DNA of 64,000 nt from Escherichia coli DSM 30083 = JCM 1649 = ATCC 11775 (GCF_003697165.2 NZ_CP033092.2:558001-622000), one strand, 5' to 3'. Counted from the first letter of the stretch, positions 8,961 through 21,482 are shown. Made by a program: numbers and translations. Notes: generated by a model from the sequence alone, not told the origin.

Positions 8961-9010
8961 CAGTATTTGCATTTTTTACCCAAAACGAGTAGAATTTGCC
9001 ACGTTTCAGG

Positions 9011-9085
<75 letters not shown>

Positions 9086-9087
<2 letters not shown>

Positions 9088-9170
9088 CTTTCCCTTAGAG
9101 TCCTTTTTCAAATATACTGTGAAGACTTCGGCCTTCGTAGTGGGATTTGAAAAAATCCTTCTGGAAAGTG
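9086..9170 (+). promoter_or_regulatory. Long stem-loop after metY, likely RNase III processing site
   Basis: The arms CACTTTCC (9086-9093) and GGAAAGTG (9163-9170) pair, and further in TTTTTCAAAT pairs with ATTTGAAAAA around an inner loop. The stem begins at the tRNA CCA end. RNase III cleavage downstream of metY in this operon is established for E. coli; that this stem is the site is inference. Confidence 0.7.
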
Positions 9171-9208
9171 CTCCAGACCGCAGTTGCGGTTATAGGGTTC
9201 AGTTATAT

Positions 9209-9234
9209 AAAGCCCCGATTTATCGGGGTTTTTT
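9209..9234 (+). terminator. Terminator/attenuator between metY and rimP
   Basis: The hairpin AGCCCCGAT/ATCGGGGTT is followed by a T-run. Readthrough is needed for nusA-infB expression, so it acts as a partial terminator. Confidence 0.8.
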
Positions 9235-9254
9235 GTTATCTGACTACAGAATAA

Positions 9255-9277
9255 CTGGGCTTTAGGCCCTTTTTTTA
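9255..9277 (+). terminator. Second weak attenuator before rimP
   Basis: A short GGGC/GCCC hairpin with eight T lies just upstream of the rimP ribosome-binding site. Confidence 0.55.
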
Positions 9278-9293
9278 TGTCTTGGGGGTGGGC

Positions 9294-9746
9294 TTGTCCA
9301 CATTAGAGCAAAAATTAACAGAGATGATTACTGCGCCAGTTGAGGCCCTGGGTTTTGAACTGGTTGGCATCGAATTTATTCGCGGTCGCACATCCACACT
9401 GCGCATCTATATTGATAGTGAAGATGGCATCAATGTTGATGATTGTGCTGATGTGAGCCACCAGGTAAGTGCTGTGCTGGATGTTGAAGACCCCATCACC
9501 GTTGCTTATAACCTGGAAGTCTCCTCACCGGGTCTCGATCGCCCACTGTTCACGGCTGAACACTACGCCCGTTTTGTCGGAGAAGAGGTGACTCTGGTTC
9601 TCCGTATGGCGGTACAAAACCGTCGTAAATGGCAGGGCGTTATCAAAGCGGTAGACGGTGAAATGATCACAGTTACCGTCGAAGGTAAAGATGAAGTGTT
9701 CGCGCTGAGTAATATCCAGAAGGCGAACCTGGTTCCCCACTTTTAA
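9294..9746 (+). CDS. rimP: Ribosome maturation factor RimP
   Basis: RimP assists late maturation of the 30S ribosomal subunit. The 150-residue protein starts at TTG 9294, preceded by GGGGGTGG. The alternative upstream TTG at 9282 would add four residues but overlaps the Shine-Dalgarno region. Family features include the acidic segment [21 protein letters not shown] and [12 protein letters not shown] in the middle, with an Sm-like C-terminal domain. It is the first protein gene after metY and is 27 bp from nusA. Confidence 0.95.
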
Positions 9747-9773
9747 TAGTCTGGATGAGGTGAAAAGCCCGCG

Positions 9774-11261
<1,488 letters not shown>

Positions 11262-11285
11262 TAAACTGTAGCAGGAAGGAACAGC

Positions 11286-13958
11286 ATGACAGATGTAACG
11301 ATTAAAACGCTGGCTGCAGAGCGACAGACCTCCGTGGAACGCCTGGTACAGCAATTTGCTGATGCAGGTATCCGGAAGTCTGCTGACGACTCTGTGTCTG
11401 CACAAGAGAAACAGACTTTGATTGACCACCTGAATCAGAAAAATTCAGGCCCGGACAAATTGACGCTGCAACGTAAAACACGCAGCACCCTTAACATTCC
11501 TGGTACCGGTGGAAAAAGCAAATCGGTACAAATCGAAGTCCGCAAGAAACGCACCTTTGTGAAACGCGATCCGCAAGAGGCTGAGCGCCTTGCAGCGGAA
11601 GAGCAAGCGCAGCGTGAAGCGGAAGAGCAAGCCCGTCGTGAGGCAGAAGAATCGGCTAAACGCGAGGCGCAACAAAAAGCTGAACGTGAGGCCGCAGAAC
11701 AAGCTAAGCGTGAAGCTGCTGAACAAGCGAAACGTGAAGCTGCGGAAAAAGACAAAGTGAGCAATCAACAAGACGATATGACTAAAAACGCCCAGGCTGA
11801 AAAAGCCCGCCGTGAGCAGGAAGCTGCAGAGCTCAAGCGTAAAGCCGAAGAAGAAGCGCGTCGTAAACTCGAAGAAGAAGCACGTCGCGTTGCTGAAGAA
11901 GCACGTCGTATGGCGGAAGAAAACAAATGGACTGATAACGCGGAACCGACTGAAGATTCCAGCGATTATCACGTCACTACTTCTCAACATGCTCGCCAGG
12001 CAGAAGACGAAAGCGATCGTGAAGTCGAAGGCGGCCGTGGCCGTGGTCGTAACGCGAAAGCAGCGCGTCCGAAGAAAGGCAACAAACACGCTGAATCAAA
12101 AGCTGATCGTGAAGAAGCTCGCGCAGCAGTACGTGGCGGTAAGGGCGGAAAACGTAAAGGTTCTTCGCTGCAGCAAGGCTTCCAGAAGCCAGCTCAGGCC
12201 GTTAACCGTGACGTTGTGATCGGCGAAACCATCACCGTTGGCGAACTGGCGAACAAGATGGCGGTTAAAGGCTCTCAGGTCATCAAAGCGATGATGAAAC
12301 TGGGCGCAATGGCAACCATCAACCAGGTTATCGATCAGGAAACCGCACAGCTGGTTGCTGAAGAGATGGGCCACAAAGTTATCCTGCGTCGTGAAAACGA
12401 GCTGGAAGAGGCGGTAATGAGCGACCGTGACACGGGTGCTGCGGCTGAACCGCGCGCGCCGGTTGTGACCATCATGGGTCACGTTGACCACGGTAAAACC
12501 TCTCTGCTGGACTACATTCGTTCAACGAAAGTGGCCTCTGGCGAAGCGGGCGGCATTACCCAGCACATTGGTGCATACCACGTTGAAACTGAAAACGGCA
12601 TGATCACCTTCCTGGACACCCCGGGGCACGCCGCGTTTACTTCAATGCGTGCACGTGGTGCGCAGGCAACGGACATCGTAGTCCTGGTTGTTGCTGCAGA
12701 CGACGGTGTAATGCCGCAGACCATCGAAGCTATCCAGCACGCGAAAGCGGCGGGTGTTCCGGTGGTGGTTGCTGTGAACAAAATCGATAAACCAGAAGCC
12801 GATCCGGATCGCGTTAAGAACGAACTCTCCCAGTACGGCATCCTGCCAGAAGAGTGGGGCGGCGAAAGCCAGTTCGTACACGTATCTGCAAAAGCGGGTA
12901 CCGGTATTGATGAACTGCTGGATGCTATCCTGCTGCAGGCGGAAGTTCTGGAGCTGAAAGCGGTACGTAAAGGTATGGCGAGCGGTGCGGTTATCGAATC
13001 CTTCCTCGATAAAGGTCGTGGTCCGGTTGCTACCGTTCTGGTACGTGAAGGTACTCTGCACAAGGGCGATATCGTTCTGTGTGGCTTCGAATACGGTCGT
13101 GTTCGTGCAATGCGTAACGAACTGGGTCAGGAAGTGCTGGAAGCGGGTCCGTCCATTCCGGTGGAAATCCTTGGCCTGTCCGGCGTACCGGCTGCGGGTG
13201 ATGAAGTTACCGTTGTACGTGACGAGAAGAAAGCGCGTGAAGTTGCACTCTATCGTCAGGGTAAATTCCGCGAAGTTAAACTGGCGCGTCAGCAGAAATC
13301 TAAACTCGAGAACATGTTCGCCAACATGACCGAAGGCGAAGTTCACGAAGTGAATATTGTCCTGAAGGCAGACGTACAGGGTTCTGTGGAAGCAATTTCC
13401 GACTCCTTGCTGAAACTGTCTACTGACGAAGTTAAAGTGAAGATCATCGGTTCTGGCGTAGGTGGTATCACCGAAACCGACGCTACCCTGGCTGCGGCGT
13501 CCAACGCCATCCTGGTTGGCTTCAACGTACGTGCTGATGCCTCTGCACGTAAAGTGATTGAAGCGGAAAGCCTGGATCTGCGTTACTACTCCGTCATCTA
13601 TAACCTGATCGACGAAGTGAAAGCGGCGATGAGCGGTATGCTGTCTCCGGAACTGAAACAGCAGATTATCGGTCTGGCGGAAGTTCGTGACGTGTTCAAA
13701 TCACCGAAATTTGGTGCTATCGCAGGTTGTATGGTTACCGAAGGTGTGGTTAAACGTCACAACCCGATCCGCGTTCTGCGCGACAACGTGGTTATCTACG
13801 AAGGCGAGCTGGAGTCCCTGCGACGCTTCAAAGATGACGTTAACGAAGTCCGTAACGGTATGGAATGTGGTATCGGCGTTAAGAACTACAACGATGTCCG
13901 CACTGGCGATGTGATCGAAGTATTCGAAATCATCGAGATCCAACGTACTATCGCTTAA
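11286..13958 (+). CDS. infB: Translation initiation factor IF-2
   Basis: IF-2 is the GTPase that brings fMet-tRNA to the 30S subunit and promotes subunit joining. The 890-residue protein has a long charged N-terminus with Ala/Glu/Lys/Arg coiled repeats ([16 protein letters not shown], about 95-220). The GTPase domain follows, with G1 GHVDHGKT near residue 398, DTPGH and NKIDKP, and then the C-terminal fMet-tRNA-binding domains. The known shorter isoforms are supported by in-frame internal starts: GTG at 11757 (residue 158) and ATG at 11778 (residue 165). Placing it in an operon with initiator tRNA joins two initiation components. Confidence 0.98.
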
Positions 13959-13967
13959 GGTTTTTAG

Positions 13968-14050
13968 GGTTCCATGCGGGATAAGGCGTTTATGTCGCAT
14001 CCTGCATGGATTGCCTGATGCGACGCTGGCGCGTCTTATCAGGCCAACGT
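13968..14050. repeat. REP/BIME element between infB and rbfA
   Basis: It contains the typical REP core GCCTGATGCGACGCTGGCGCG...CTTATCAGGCC and an inverted partner with GCGGGATAAGGCG. Such elements often stabilise upstream mRNA. Confidence 0.8.
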
Positions 14051-14080
14051 GAACAGCCCTTCCACCTGAAATTAATTTTA

Positions 14081-14106
14081 AAAAGGGGCTAACAGCCCCT
14101 TTTTTG
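14081..14106 (+). terminator. Terminator-like hairpin before rbfA
   Basis: The hairpin AAGGGGCT/AGCCCCTT is followed by T residues. It lies between infB and rbfA, probably partial because rbfA-truB belong to the same operon. Confidence 0.7.
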
Positions 14107-14121
14107 TCAGGAGAATTTATT

Positions 14122-14523
14122 ATGGCGAAAGAATTTGGTCGCCCGCAGCGCGTAGCGCAGGAAATGCAAAAAGAGATCGCTCTCATCCTGCAGCGTGAAA
14201 TTAAAGATCCTCGTCTGGGCATGATGACCACCGTTTCCGGTGTCGAAATGTCTCGCGACCTGGCGTATGCCAAAGTATATGTGACGTTCCTCAACGACAA
14301 AGATGAAGACGCGGTTAAAGCGGGCATCAAAGCGTTGCAGGAAGCTTCTGGTTTCATCCGCAGCCTGCTGGGGAAAGCGATGCGCCTGCGTATCGTGCCG
14401 GAACTGACCTTCTTCTACGACAACTCTCTGGTTGAAGGGATGCGCATGTCAAACCTGGTGACCAGCGTGGTCAAACATGACGAAGAACGTCGTGTTAACC
14501 CGGACGACAGCAAGGAGGACTAA
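14122..14523 (+). CDS. rbfA: 30S ribosome-binding factor A
   Basis: RbfA is a cold-shock protein that binds 30S subunits and helps 16S rRNA 5'-end maturation. The 133-residue protein starts at ATG 14122 after CAGGAGAA. It has the compact KH-like fold sequence with [22 protein letters not shown] at the N-terminus and an acidic disordered tail. Its stop codon overlaps the truB start by one base (TAATG), indicating coupled translation. Confidence 0.97.
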
Positions 14524-15467
14524 TGAGTCGTCCTCGTCGTCGCGGTCGCGACATTAACGGCGTTTTGTTGCTGGATAAACCGCAGGGGATGTCCAGCAAC
14601 GATGCGCTGCAAAAAGTGAAACGGATTTATAACGCCAACCGTGCCGGGCATACCGGTGCGCTGGACCCGCTGGCGACCGGCATGTTGCCAATTTGCCTCG
14701 GGGAAGCGACGAAGTTTTCCCAGTATCTGCTGGACTCCGACAAACGCTATCGGGTCATTGCGCGTCTTGGACAGCGTACCGATACTTCTGATGCCGACGG
14801 ACAAATCGTTGAAGAACGTCCGGTAACCTTTAGTGCAGAGCAACTGGCGGCGGCGCTGGATACCTTCCGTGGCGATATCGAACAGATCCCTTCGATGTAT
14901 TCAGCACTGAAATATCAGGGCAAAAAACTGTACGAATACGCGCGTCAGGGCATTGAAGTTCCGCGTGAAGCGCGCCCGATTACCGTTTATGAATTGCTGT
15001 TTATTCGCCATGAAGGCAATGAGCTGGAGCTGGAAATTCACTGCTCAAAAGGCACTTATATCCGCACTATCATTGACGATCTCGGCGAAAAACTCGGTTG
15101 TGGCGCGCATGTTATTTACTTGCGTCGTCTGGCGGTAAGTAAATATCCGGTTGAACGGATGGTGACCCTGGAACATCTGCGTGAACTGGTTGAGCAAGCC
15201 GAACAGCAGGATATTCCGGCTGCGGAGTTACTTGATCCATTACTGATGCCAATGGACAGTCCAGCTTCGGACTACCCAGTGGTGAATCTTCCGTTAACGT
15301 CTTCTGTTTACTTCAAAAATGGTAACCCAGTTCGTACATCCGGTGCGCCGCTGGAAGGACTGGTTCGCGTTACAGAGGGTGAGAACGGCAAGTTTATCGG
15401 TATGGGCGAAATTGACGATGAAGGCCGCGTTGCGCCTCGTCGCCTGGTGGTTGAATACCCGGCGTAA
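14523..15467 (+). CDS. truB: tRNA pseudouridine-55 synthase TruB
   Basis: TruB makes pseudouridine 55 in the T-loop of nearly all tRNAs and also acts as a tRNA folding chaperone. The 314-residue protein has the catalytic motif [12 protein letters not shown], with the catalytic aspartate at residue 48. It also has the [14 protein letters not shown] motif and a C-terminal PUA domain. It overlaps rbfA by one base and precedes the rpsO promoter by about 60 bp. Confidence 0.98.
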
Positions 15468-15519
15468 TGTTAACCGTCTTGCGATAACAGGTCGCTACGA
15501 GTAGAATACTGCCGCTTAA

Positions 15520-15885
<366 letters not shown>

Positions 15886-15901
15886 TTCTTGCGAGTTTCA
15901 G

Positions 15902-15930
15902 AAAAGGGGGCCTGAGTGGCCCCTTTTTTC
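15902..15930 (+). terminator. Intrinsic terminator between rpsO and pnp
   Basis: The hairpin GGGGGCC/GGCCCC with an A-run before and six T after matches the known t1 terminator position. Confidence 0.9.
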
Positions 15931-15979
15931 AAGCTGACGGCAGCAATTCACTGGAAACTAATGTATTGTTGCTATGAAT

Positions 15980-16076
15980 GATCTTCCGTTGCAGAGGTTC
16001 GCGCGGCTAATGAGAGGCTTTACCCACATAGAGCTGGGTTAGGGTTGTCATTAGTCGCGAGGATGCGCAGAAGATC
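15980..16076 (+). promoter_or_regulatory. pnp leader stem-loop, RNase III target
   Basis: The outer arms GATCTTC (15980-15986) and GAAGATC (16070-16076) pair, and the inner arms CGCGGCTAATGA (16002-16013) and TCATTAGTCGCG (16048-16059) form a 12-bp stem with one G-U pair. In E. coli RNase III cuts such a leader hairpin, after which PNPase autoregulates its own mRNA. Confidence 0.85.
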
Positions 16077-16131
16077 GGGTATTAACACCAGTACCGTAAG
16101 GTACTGTCTAAGAAAGAGAAAGGATATTACA

Positions 16132-18267
16132 TTGCTTAATCCGATCGTTCGTAAATTCCAGTACGGCCAACACACCGTGACTCTGGAAACCGGCATGATG
16201 GCTCGTCAGGCTACTGCCGCTGTTATGGTTAGCATGGATGACACCGCGGTATTTGTTACCGTTGTTGGTCAGAAAAAAGCCAAACCAGGTCAGGACTTCT
16301 TCCCGCTGACCGTTAACTATCAGGAGCGTACCTACGCTGCTGGTCGTATCCCGGGTAGCTTCTTCCGTCGTGAAGGCCGCCCAAGCGAAGGCGAAACCCT
16401 GATCGCGCGTCTGATTGACCGCCCGATTCGCCCGCTGTTCCCGGAAGGCTTCGTCAACGAAGTTCAGGTTATCGCCACCGTGGTTTCTGTTAACCCGCAA
16501 GTTAACCCGGATATCGTCGCGATGATTGGTGCTTCCGCAGCACTGTCTCTGTCTGGTATTCCGTTCAATGGTCCGATTGGTGCTGCCCGCGTAGGTTACA
16601 TCAATGACCAGTACGTACTGAACCCGACTCAGGACGAGTTGAAAGAGAGCAAACTGGATCTGGTTGTTGCGGGTACTGAAGCCGCTGTACTGATGGTTGA
16701 ATCTGAAGCTGAACTGCTGAGCGAAGACCAGATGCTGGGCGCAGTAGTCTTCGGTCATGAACAACAGCAGGTTGTTATTCAGAACATCAATGAACTGGTG
16801 AAAGAAGCCGGTAAACCGCGTTGGGATTGGCAGCCGGAGCCGGTAAACGAAGCGCTGAACGCGCGCGTTGCTGCGCTGGCTGAAGCTCGTCTGAGCGATG
16901 CTTACCGCATCACCGACAAACAAGAGCGTTATGCGCAGGTTGATGTCATCAAATCTGAAACCATCGCGACACTGCTTGCTGAAGACGAAACCCTGGACGA
17001 AAACGAACTGGGTGAAATTCTGCACGCTATCGAGAAAAATGTTGTTCGTAGCCGCGTACTGGCAGGCGAACCGCGTATCGACGGTCGTGAAAAAGATATG
17101 ATCCGTGGTCTGGATGTGCGTACTGGTGTGCTGCCGCGTACTCACGGTTCTGCGCTGTTCACCCGTGGTGAAACGCAGGCGCTGGTTACCGCAACGCTGG
17201 GTACTGCTCGTGACGCGCAGGTTCTTGATGAACTGATGGGCGAACGTACCGATACCTTCCTGTTCCACTACAACTTCCCTCCGTACTCCGTAGGCGAAAC
17301 CGGCATGGTCGGTTCTCCGAAGCGTCGTGAAATTGGTCACGGTCGTCTGGCGAAGCGCGGCGTGCTGGCAGTAATGCCGGATATGGACAAATTCCCGTAC
17401 ACCGTACGTGTTGTGTCTGAAATTACCGAATCCAACGGTTCCTCTTCTATGGCTTCCGTGTGCGGCGCGTCTCTGGCGCTGATGGACGCAGGTGTGCCAA
17501 TCAAAGCTGCCGTTGCGGGTATCGCAATGGGTCTGGTGAAAGAAGGCGACAACTACGTTGTACTGTCTGACATTTTGGGCGACGAAGATCACCTGGGCGA
17601 TATGGACTTCAAAGTTGCGGGTTCCCGTGACGGTATCTCTGCATTGCAGATGGATATCAAAATTGAAGGTATCACCAAAGAGATCATGCAGGTTGCACTG
17701 AACCAGGCTAAAGGTGCGCGTCTGCATATCCTGGGGGTAATGGAACAGGCGATCAACGCGCCGCGTGGCGATATCTCTGAGTTCGCACCGCGTATCCATA
17801 CCATCAAGATCAACCCGGACAAGATCAAAGATGTTATCGGTAAAGGCGGTTCTGTAATCCGTGCTCTGACCGAAGAAACCGGCACCACCATCGAAATTGA
17901 AGATGACGGTACTGTGAAGATTGCAGCGACCGACGGCGAGAAAGCGAAACACGCGATTCGTCGTATCGAAGAGATCACTGCAGAAATCGAAGTGGGCCGC
18001 GTCTACAATGGTAAAGTGACCCGTATCGTTGACTTTGGCGCATTTGTTGCCATTGGTGGCGGTAAAGAAGGTCTGGTCCACATCTCTCAAATCGCTGATA
18101 AACGCGTTGAGAAAGTGACCGATTACCTGCAGATGGGTCAGGAAGTACCGGTGAAAGTGCTGGAAGTTGATCGCCAGGGCCGTATCCGTCTGAGCATTAA
18201 AGAAGCGACTGAGCAGTCTCAACCTGCTGCAGCACCGGAAGCTCCGGCTGCTGAACAGGGCGAGTAA
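16132..18267 (+). CDS. pnp: Polynucleotide phosphorylase
   Basis: PNPase is the phosphorolytic 3'-to-5' exoribonuclease and part of the RNA degradosome. The 711-residue protein has two RNase PH domains (about 1-145 and 325-540) joined by an all-alpha linker. A KH domain (about 553-612, IGKGGSVIRALTEETG) and an S1 domain (about 622-690, VGRVYNGKVTRIVDFGAFV) follow. Translation starts at TTG 16132, preceded by AAAGGA; an upstream in-frame ATG would run into the leader hairpin and is rejected. A 740-codon antisense open frame over this gene is a codon-bias shadow. Confidence 0.98.
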   Translation: MLNPIVRKFQYGQHTVTLETGMMARQATAAVMVSMDDTAVFVTVVGQKKAKPGQDFFPLTVNYQERTYAAGRIPGSFFRREGRPSEGETLIARLIDRPIRPLFPEGFVNEVQVIATVVSVNPQVNPDIVAMIGASAALSLSGIPFNGPIGAARVGYINDQYVLNPTQDELKESKLDLVVAGTEAAVLMVESEAELLSEDQMLGAVVFGHEQQQVVIQNINELVKEAGKPRWDWQPEPVNEALNARVAALAEARLSDAYRITDKQERYAQVDVIKSETIATLLAEDETLDENELGEILHAIEKNVVRSRVLAGEPRIDGREKDMIRGLDVRTGVLPRTHGSALFTRGETQALVTATLGTARDAQVLDELMGERTDTFLFHYNFPPYSVGETGMVGSPKRREIGHGRLAKRGVLAVMPDMDKFPYTVRVVSEITESNGSSSMASVCGASLALMDAGVPIKAAVAGIAMGLVKEGDNYVVLSDILGDEDHLGDMDFKVAGSRDGISALQMDIKIEGITKEIMQVALNQAKGARLHILGVMEQAINAPRGDISEFAPRIHTIKINPDKIKDVIGKGGSVIRALTEETGTTIEIEDDGTVKIAATDGEKAKHAIRRIEEITAEIEVGRVYNGKVTRIVDFGAFVAIGGGKEGLVHISQIADKRVEKVTDYLQMGQEVPVKVLEVDRQGRIRLSIKEATEQSQPAAAPEAPAAEQGE

Positions 18268-18278
18268 GGTTGCCATTT

Positions 18279-18304
18279 GCCCTCCGCTGCGGCGGGGGGC
18301 TTTT
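18279..18304 (+). terminator. Hairpin terminator after pnp
   Basis: The GC-rich hairpin GCCCTCCGC/GCGGGGGGC is followed by four T. The T-run is short, so it may be weak. Confidence 0.7.
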
Positions 18305-18375
18305 AACCGGGCAGGACGCCTTGTTAGCAACCGGGAACAGGACGTTCATTCAACCGTGGTCTTCGGGAGTGGGAA

Positions 18376-19260
18376 ATGAAGCCTTTTTTGCGCTGGTGTT
18401 TCGTTGCGACAGCACTTACGCTTGCAGGATGCAGTAATACTTCCTGGCGTAAAAGTGAAGTTCTCGCGGTACCATTGCAACCGACTTTACAGCAGGAAGT
18501 GATTCTGGCACGTATGGAACAGATCCTTGCCAGTCGGGCTTTAACCGATGACGAACGCGCACAGCTTTTATATGAGCGCGGAGTGTTGTATGATAGTCTC
18601 GGTCTGAGGGCATTAGCGCGTAACGATTTTTCGCAAGCGCTGGCAATCCGACCGGATATGCCTGAAGTATTCAATTACTTAGGCATATATTTAACGCAGG
18701 CAGGCAATTTTGATGCTGCCTATGAAGCGTTTGATTCTGTACTTGAGCTTGATCCAACTTACAACTACGCGCACTTGAATCGCGGGATCGCATTATATTA
18801 CGGCGGTCGTGACAAGTTAGCGCAAGATGATCTGCTGGCGTTTTATCAAGACGATCCCAATGATCCTTTCCGTAGTCTGTGGCTTTATCTCGCCGAGCAG
18901 AAGCTCGATGAGAAGCAGGCTAAAGAAGTGTTGAAACAGCACTTCGAAAAATCGGATAAGGAACAGTGGGGATGGAACATTGTCGAGTTCTACCTGGGCA
19001 ACATTAGCGAACAAACGTTAATGGAAAGGCTCAAGGCGGACGCAACGGATAACACCTCGCTCGCTGAGCATCTCAGTGAAACCAACTTCTATTTAGGTAA
19101 GTACTACCTAAGTCTGGGGGATTTGGACAGCGCCACGGCACTGTTCAAACTGGCGGTTGCCAACAACGTTCATAACTTTGTTGAGCACCGATACGCATTG
19201 TTGGAATTATCGCTCCTGGGCCAGGACCAAGATGACCTGGCAGAATCGGACCAGCAATAG
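18376..19260 (+). CDS. nlpI: Outer-membrane lipoprotein NlpI
   Basis: NlpI is a TPR-containing lipoprotein that acts as adaptor for peptidoglycan hydrolases and for the protease Prc (for example in MepS degradation). The 294-residue protein begins with a lipoprotein signal ending LAGC, placing the lipidated cysteine at residue 19. Serine at +2 predicts outer-membrane sorting. TPR-type helices span about 60-200, including the pattern [20 protein letters not shown]. It lies 108 bp after pnp and upstream of yrbN-deaD, in line with the known pnp-nlpI-deaD arrangement. Confidence 0.97.
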
Positions 19261-19366
19261 CTGACGTACACATCAGCCCGTAATCTTTTTTGATTGCCAT
19301 CACCTTAACGGGTGAGGGCGTTGTTGTTCGTTAATACACCTACTTTGAGCCGGTTCACACTTTTCA

Positions 19367-19447
19367 ATGAAAATTGCTGATCAATTTCATGATGAGTTAT
19401 GTAGACTGGCCGCCATTAATTTTGAGGCACACGTACTACATGGCTGA
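19367..19447 (+). CDS. yrbN: Small protein YrbN, deaD leader peptide
   Basis: A 26-codon frame starting [16 protein letters not shown] runs from ATG 19367 to TGA 19447. It overlaps the deaD start (ATG 19440) by 8 bp in another frame, so its terminating ribosomes could re-initiate at deaD. It matches the annotated E. coli small protein YrbN as I remember it. Its role beyond coupling is unknown, and no hydrophobic or structured segment is obvious. Confidence 0.8.
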
Positions 19448-21329
19448 ATTCGAAACCACTTTTGCAGATCTGGGCCTGAAGGCTCCTATCCTTGAAGCCC
19501 TTAACGATCTGGGTTACGAAAAACCATCTCCAATTCAGGCAGAGTGTATTCCACATCTGCTGAATGGCCGCGACGTTCTGGGTATGGCCCAGACGGGGAG
19601 CGGAAAAACTGCAGCATTCTCTTTACCTCTGCTGCAGAATCTTGATCCTGAGCTGAAAGCACCACAGATTCTGGTGTTGGCACCGACCCGCGAACTGGCG
19701 GTACAGGTTGCTGAGGCAATGACGGATTTCTCTAAACACATGCGCGGCGTAAACGTGGTTGCCCTGTACGGCGGCCAGCGTTATGACGTGCAATTACGCG
19801 CCCTGCGTCAGGGGCCGCAGATTGTTGTCGGTACTCCGGGCCGTCTGCTGGACCACCTGAAACGTGGCACTCTGGACCTCTCTAAATTGAGCGGTCTGGT
19901 TCTGGATGAAGCTGACGAAATGCTGCGCATGGGCTTCATCGAAGACGTTGAAACCATTATGGCGCAGATCCCGGAAGGTCATCAGACCGCTCTGTTCTCT
20001 GCAACCATGCCGGAAGCGATTCGTCGCATTACCCGCCGCTTTATGAAAGAGCCGCAGGAAGTGCGCATTCAGTCCAGCGTGACTACCCGTCCTGACATCA
20101 GCCAGAGCTACTGGACTGTCTGGGGTATGCGTAAAAACGAAGCACTGGTACGTTTCCTGGAAGCGGAAGATTTTGATGCGGCGATTATCTTCGTTCGTAC
20201 CAAAAACGCGACTCTGGAAGTGGCAGAAGCTCTTGAGCGTAACGGCTACAACAGCGCCGCGCTGAACGGTGACATGAACCAGGCGCTGCGTGAGCAGACA
20301 CTGGAACGCCTGAAAGATGGTCGTCTGGACATCCTGATTGCGACCGACGTTGCAGCCCGTGGCCTGGACGTTGAGCGTATCAGCCTGGTGGTTAACTACG
20401 ATATCCCGATGGATTCTGAGTCTTACGTTCACCGTATCGGTCGTACCGGTCGTGCAGGTCGTGCTGGTCGTGCACTGCTGTTCGTTGAGAACCGTGAGCG
20501 TCGTCTGCTGCGCAACATCGAACGCACCATGAAGCTGACCATTCCGGAAGTAGAACTGCCGAACGCAGAACTGCTGGGCAAACGTCGTCTGGAAAAATTT
20601 GCCGCTAAAGTACAGCAGCAGCTGGAAAGCAGCGATCTGGATCAATACCGTGCACTGCTGAGCAAAATTCAGCCGACTGCCGAAGGTGAAGAGCTGGATC
20701 TCGAAACTCTGGCAGCCGCACTACTGAAAATGGCACAGGGTGAACGTACTCTGATTGTTCCGCCAGATGCGCCGATGCGTCCGAAACGTGAATTCCGTGA
20801 CCGTGATGACCGTGGTCCGCGCGATCGTAACGACCGTGGCCCGCGTGGCGACCGTGAAGATCGTCCGCGTCGTGAACGTCGTGATGTTGGCGATATGCAG
20901 CTGTACCGTATTGAAGTGGGCCGCGATGATGGTGTTGAAGTTCGTCATATCGTTGGCGCGATTGCTAACGAAGGTGACATCAGCAGCCGTTACATCGGTA
21001 ACATCAAGCTGTTTGCTTCTCACTCCACCATCGAACTGCCGAAAGGTATGCCGGGTGAAGTGCTGCAACACTTTACGCGTACTCGCATTCTCAACAAGCC
21101 GATGAACATGCAGTTGCTGGGCGATGCACAGCCGCATACTGGTGGTGAGCGTCGTGGCGGTGGTCGTGGTTTCGGTGGCGAACGTCGTGAAGGCGGTCGT
21201 AACTTCAGCGGTGAACGCCGTGAAGGGGGTCGTGGTGATGGGCGTCGTTTTAGCGGCGAACGTCGTGAAGGCCGCGCACCGCGTCGTGATGACTCTACCG
21301 GTCGTCGTCGTTTCGGTGGTGATGCGTAA
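19440..21329 (+). CDS. deaD: Cold-shock DEAD-box RNA helicase DeaD (CsdA)
   Basis: DeaD unwinds RNA at low temperature, assists 50S assembly and can join a cold-shock degradosome. The 629-residue protein has the Q motif, Walker A AQTGSGKT near residues 50-57, [19 protein letters not shown] and [11 protein letters not shown] in the two RecA domains. A dimerisation region and an RNA-binding domain follow. The tail is basic and repetitive, with [10 protein letters not shown]-type repeats from about residue 560 to the end. ATG 19440 gives the standard length; the longer open frame upstream is just the reading frame through yrbN. A strong terminator follows. Confidence 0.98.
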
Positions 21330-21371
21330 TCATCGCTGAACAGCGAACACAATCTGTAAAATAATATATAC

Positions 21372-21402
21372 AGCCCCGATTTTAACCATCGGGGCTTTTT
21401 TT
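21372..21402 (+). terminator. Intrinsic terminator after deaD
   Basis: The hairpin AGCCCCGAT/ATCGGGGCT is followed by seven T. Confidence 0.9.
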
Positions 21403-21411
21403 CTGTTTTTT

Positions 21412-21429
21412 GTACTCATGTACTGGTAC
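21412..21429 (+). promoter_or_regulatory. Candidate TrpR operator of mtr
   Basis: GTACTCATGTACTGGTAC matches the trp operator consensus (GTACTAGTT-ACTAGTAC) at 13 of 17 scored positions and lies about 55 bp upstream of mtr. Control of mtr by TrpR, and also TyrR, is established in E. coli. Confidence 0.75.
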
Positions 21430-21482
21430 AGTGCAATGCATAACAACACAGTCGCACTATTTTTCACTGGAGAGAAGCCCTC

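Noticed and set aside
16108..18330. A 740-codon open frame on the minus strand opposite pnp
   Set aside because: It lies fully antisense to pnp, has a His/Asn/Arg/Phe-rich translation with no recognised domain, and is explained by the strong codon bias of the highly expressed sense gene.
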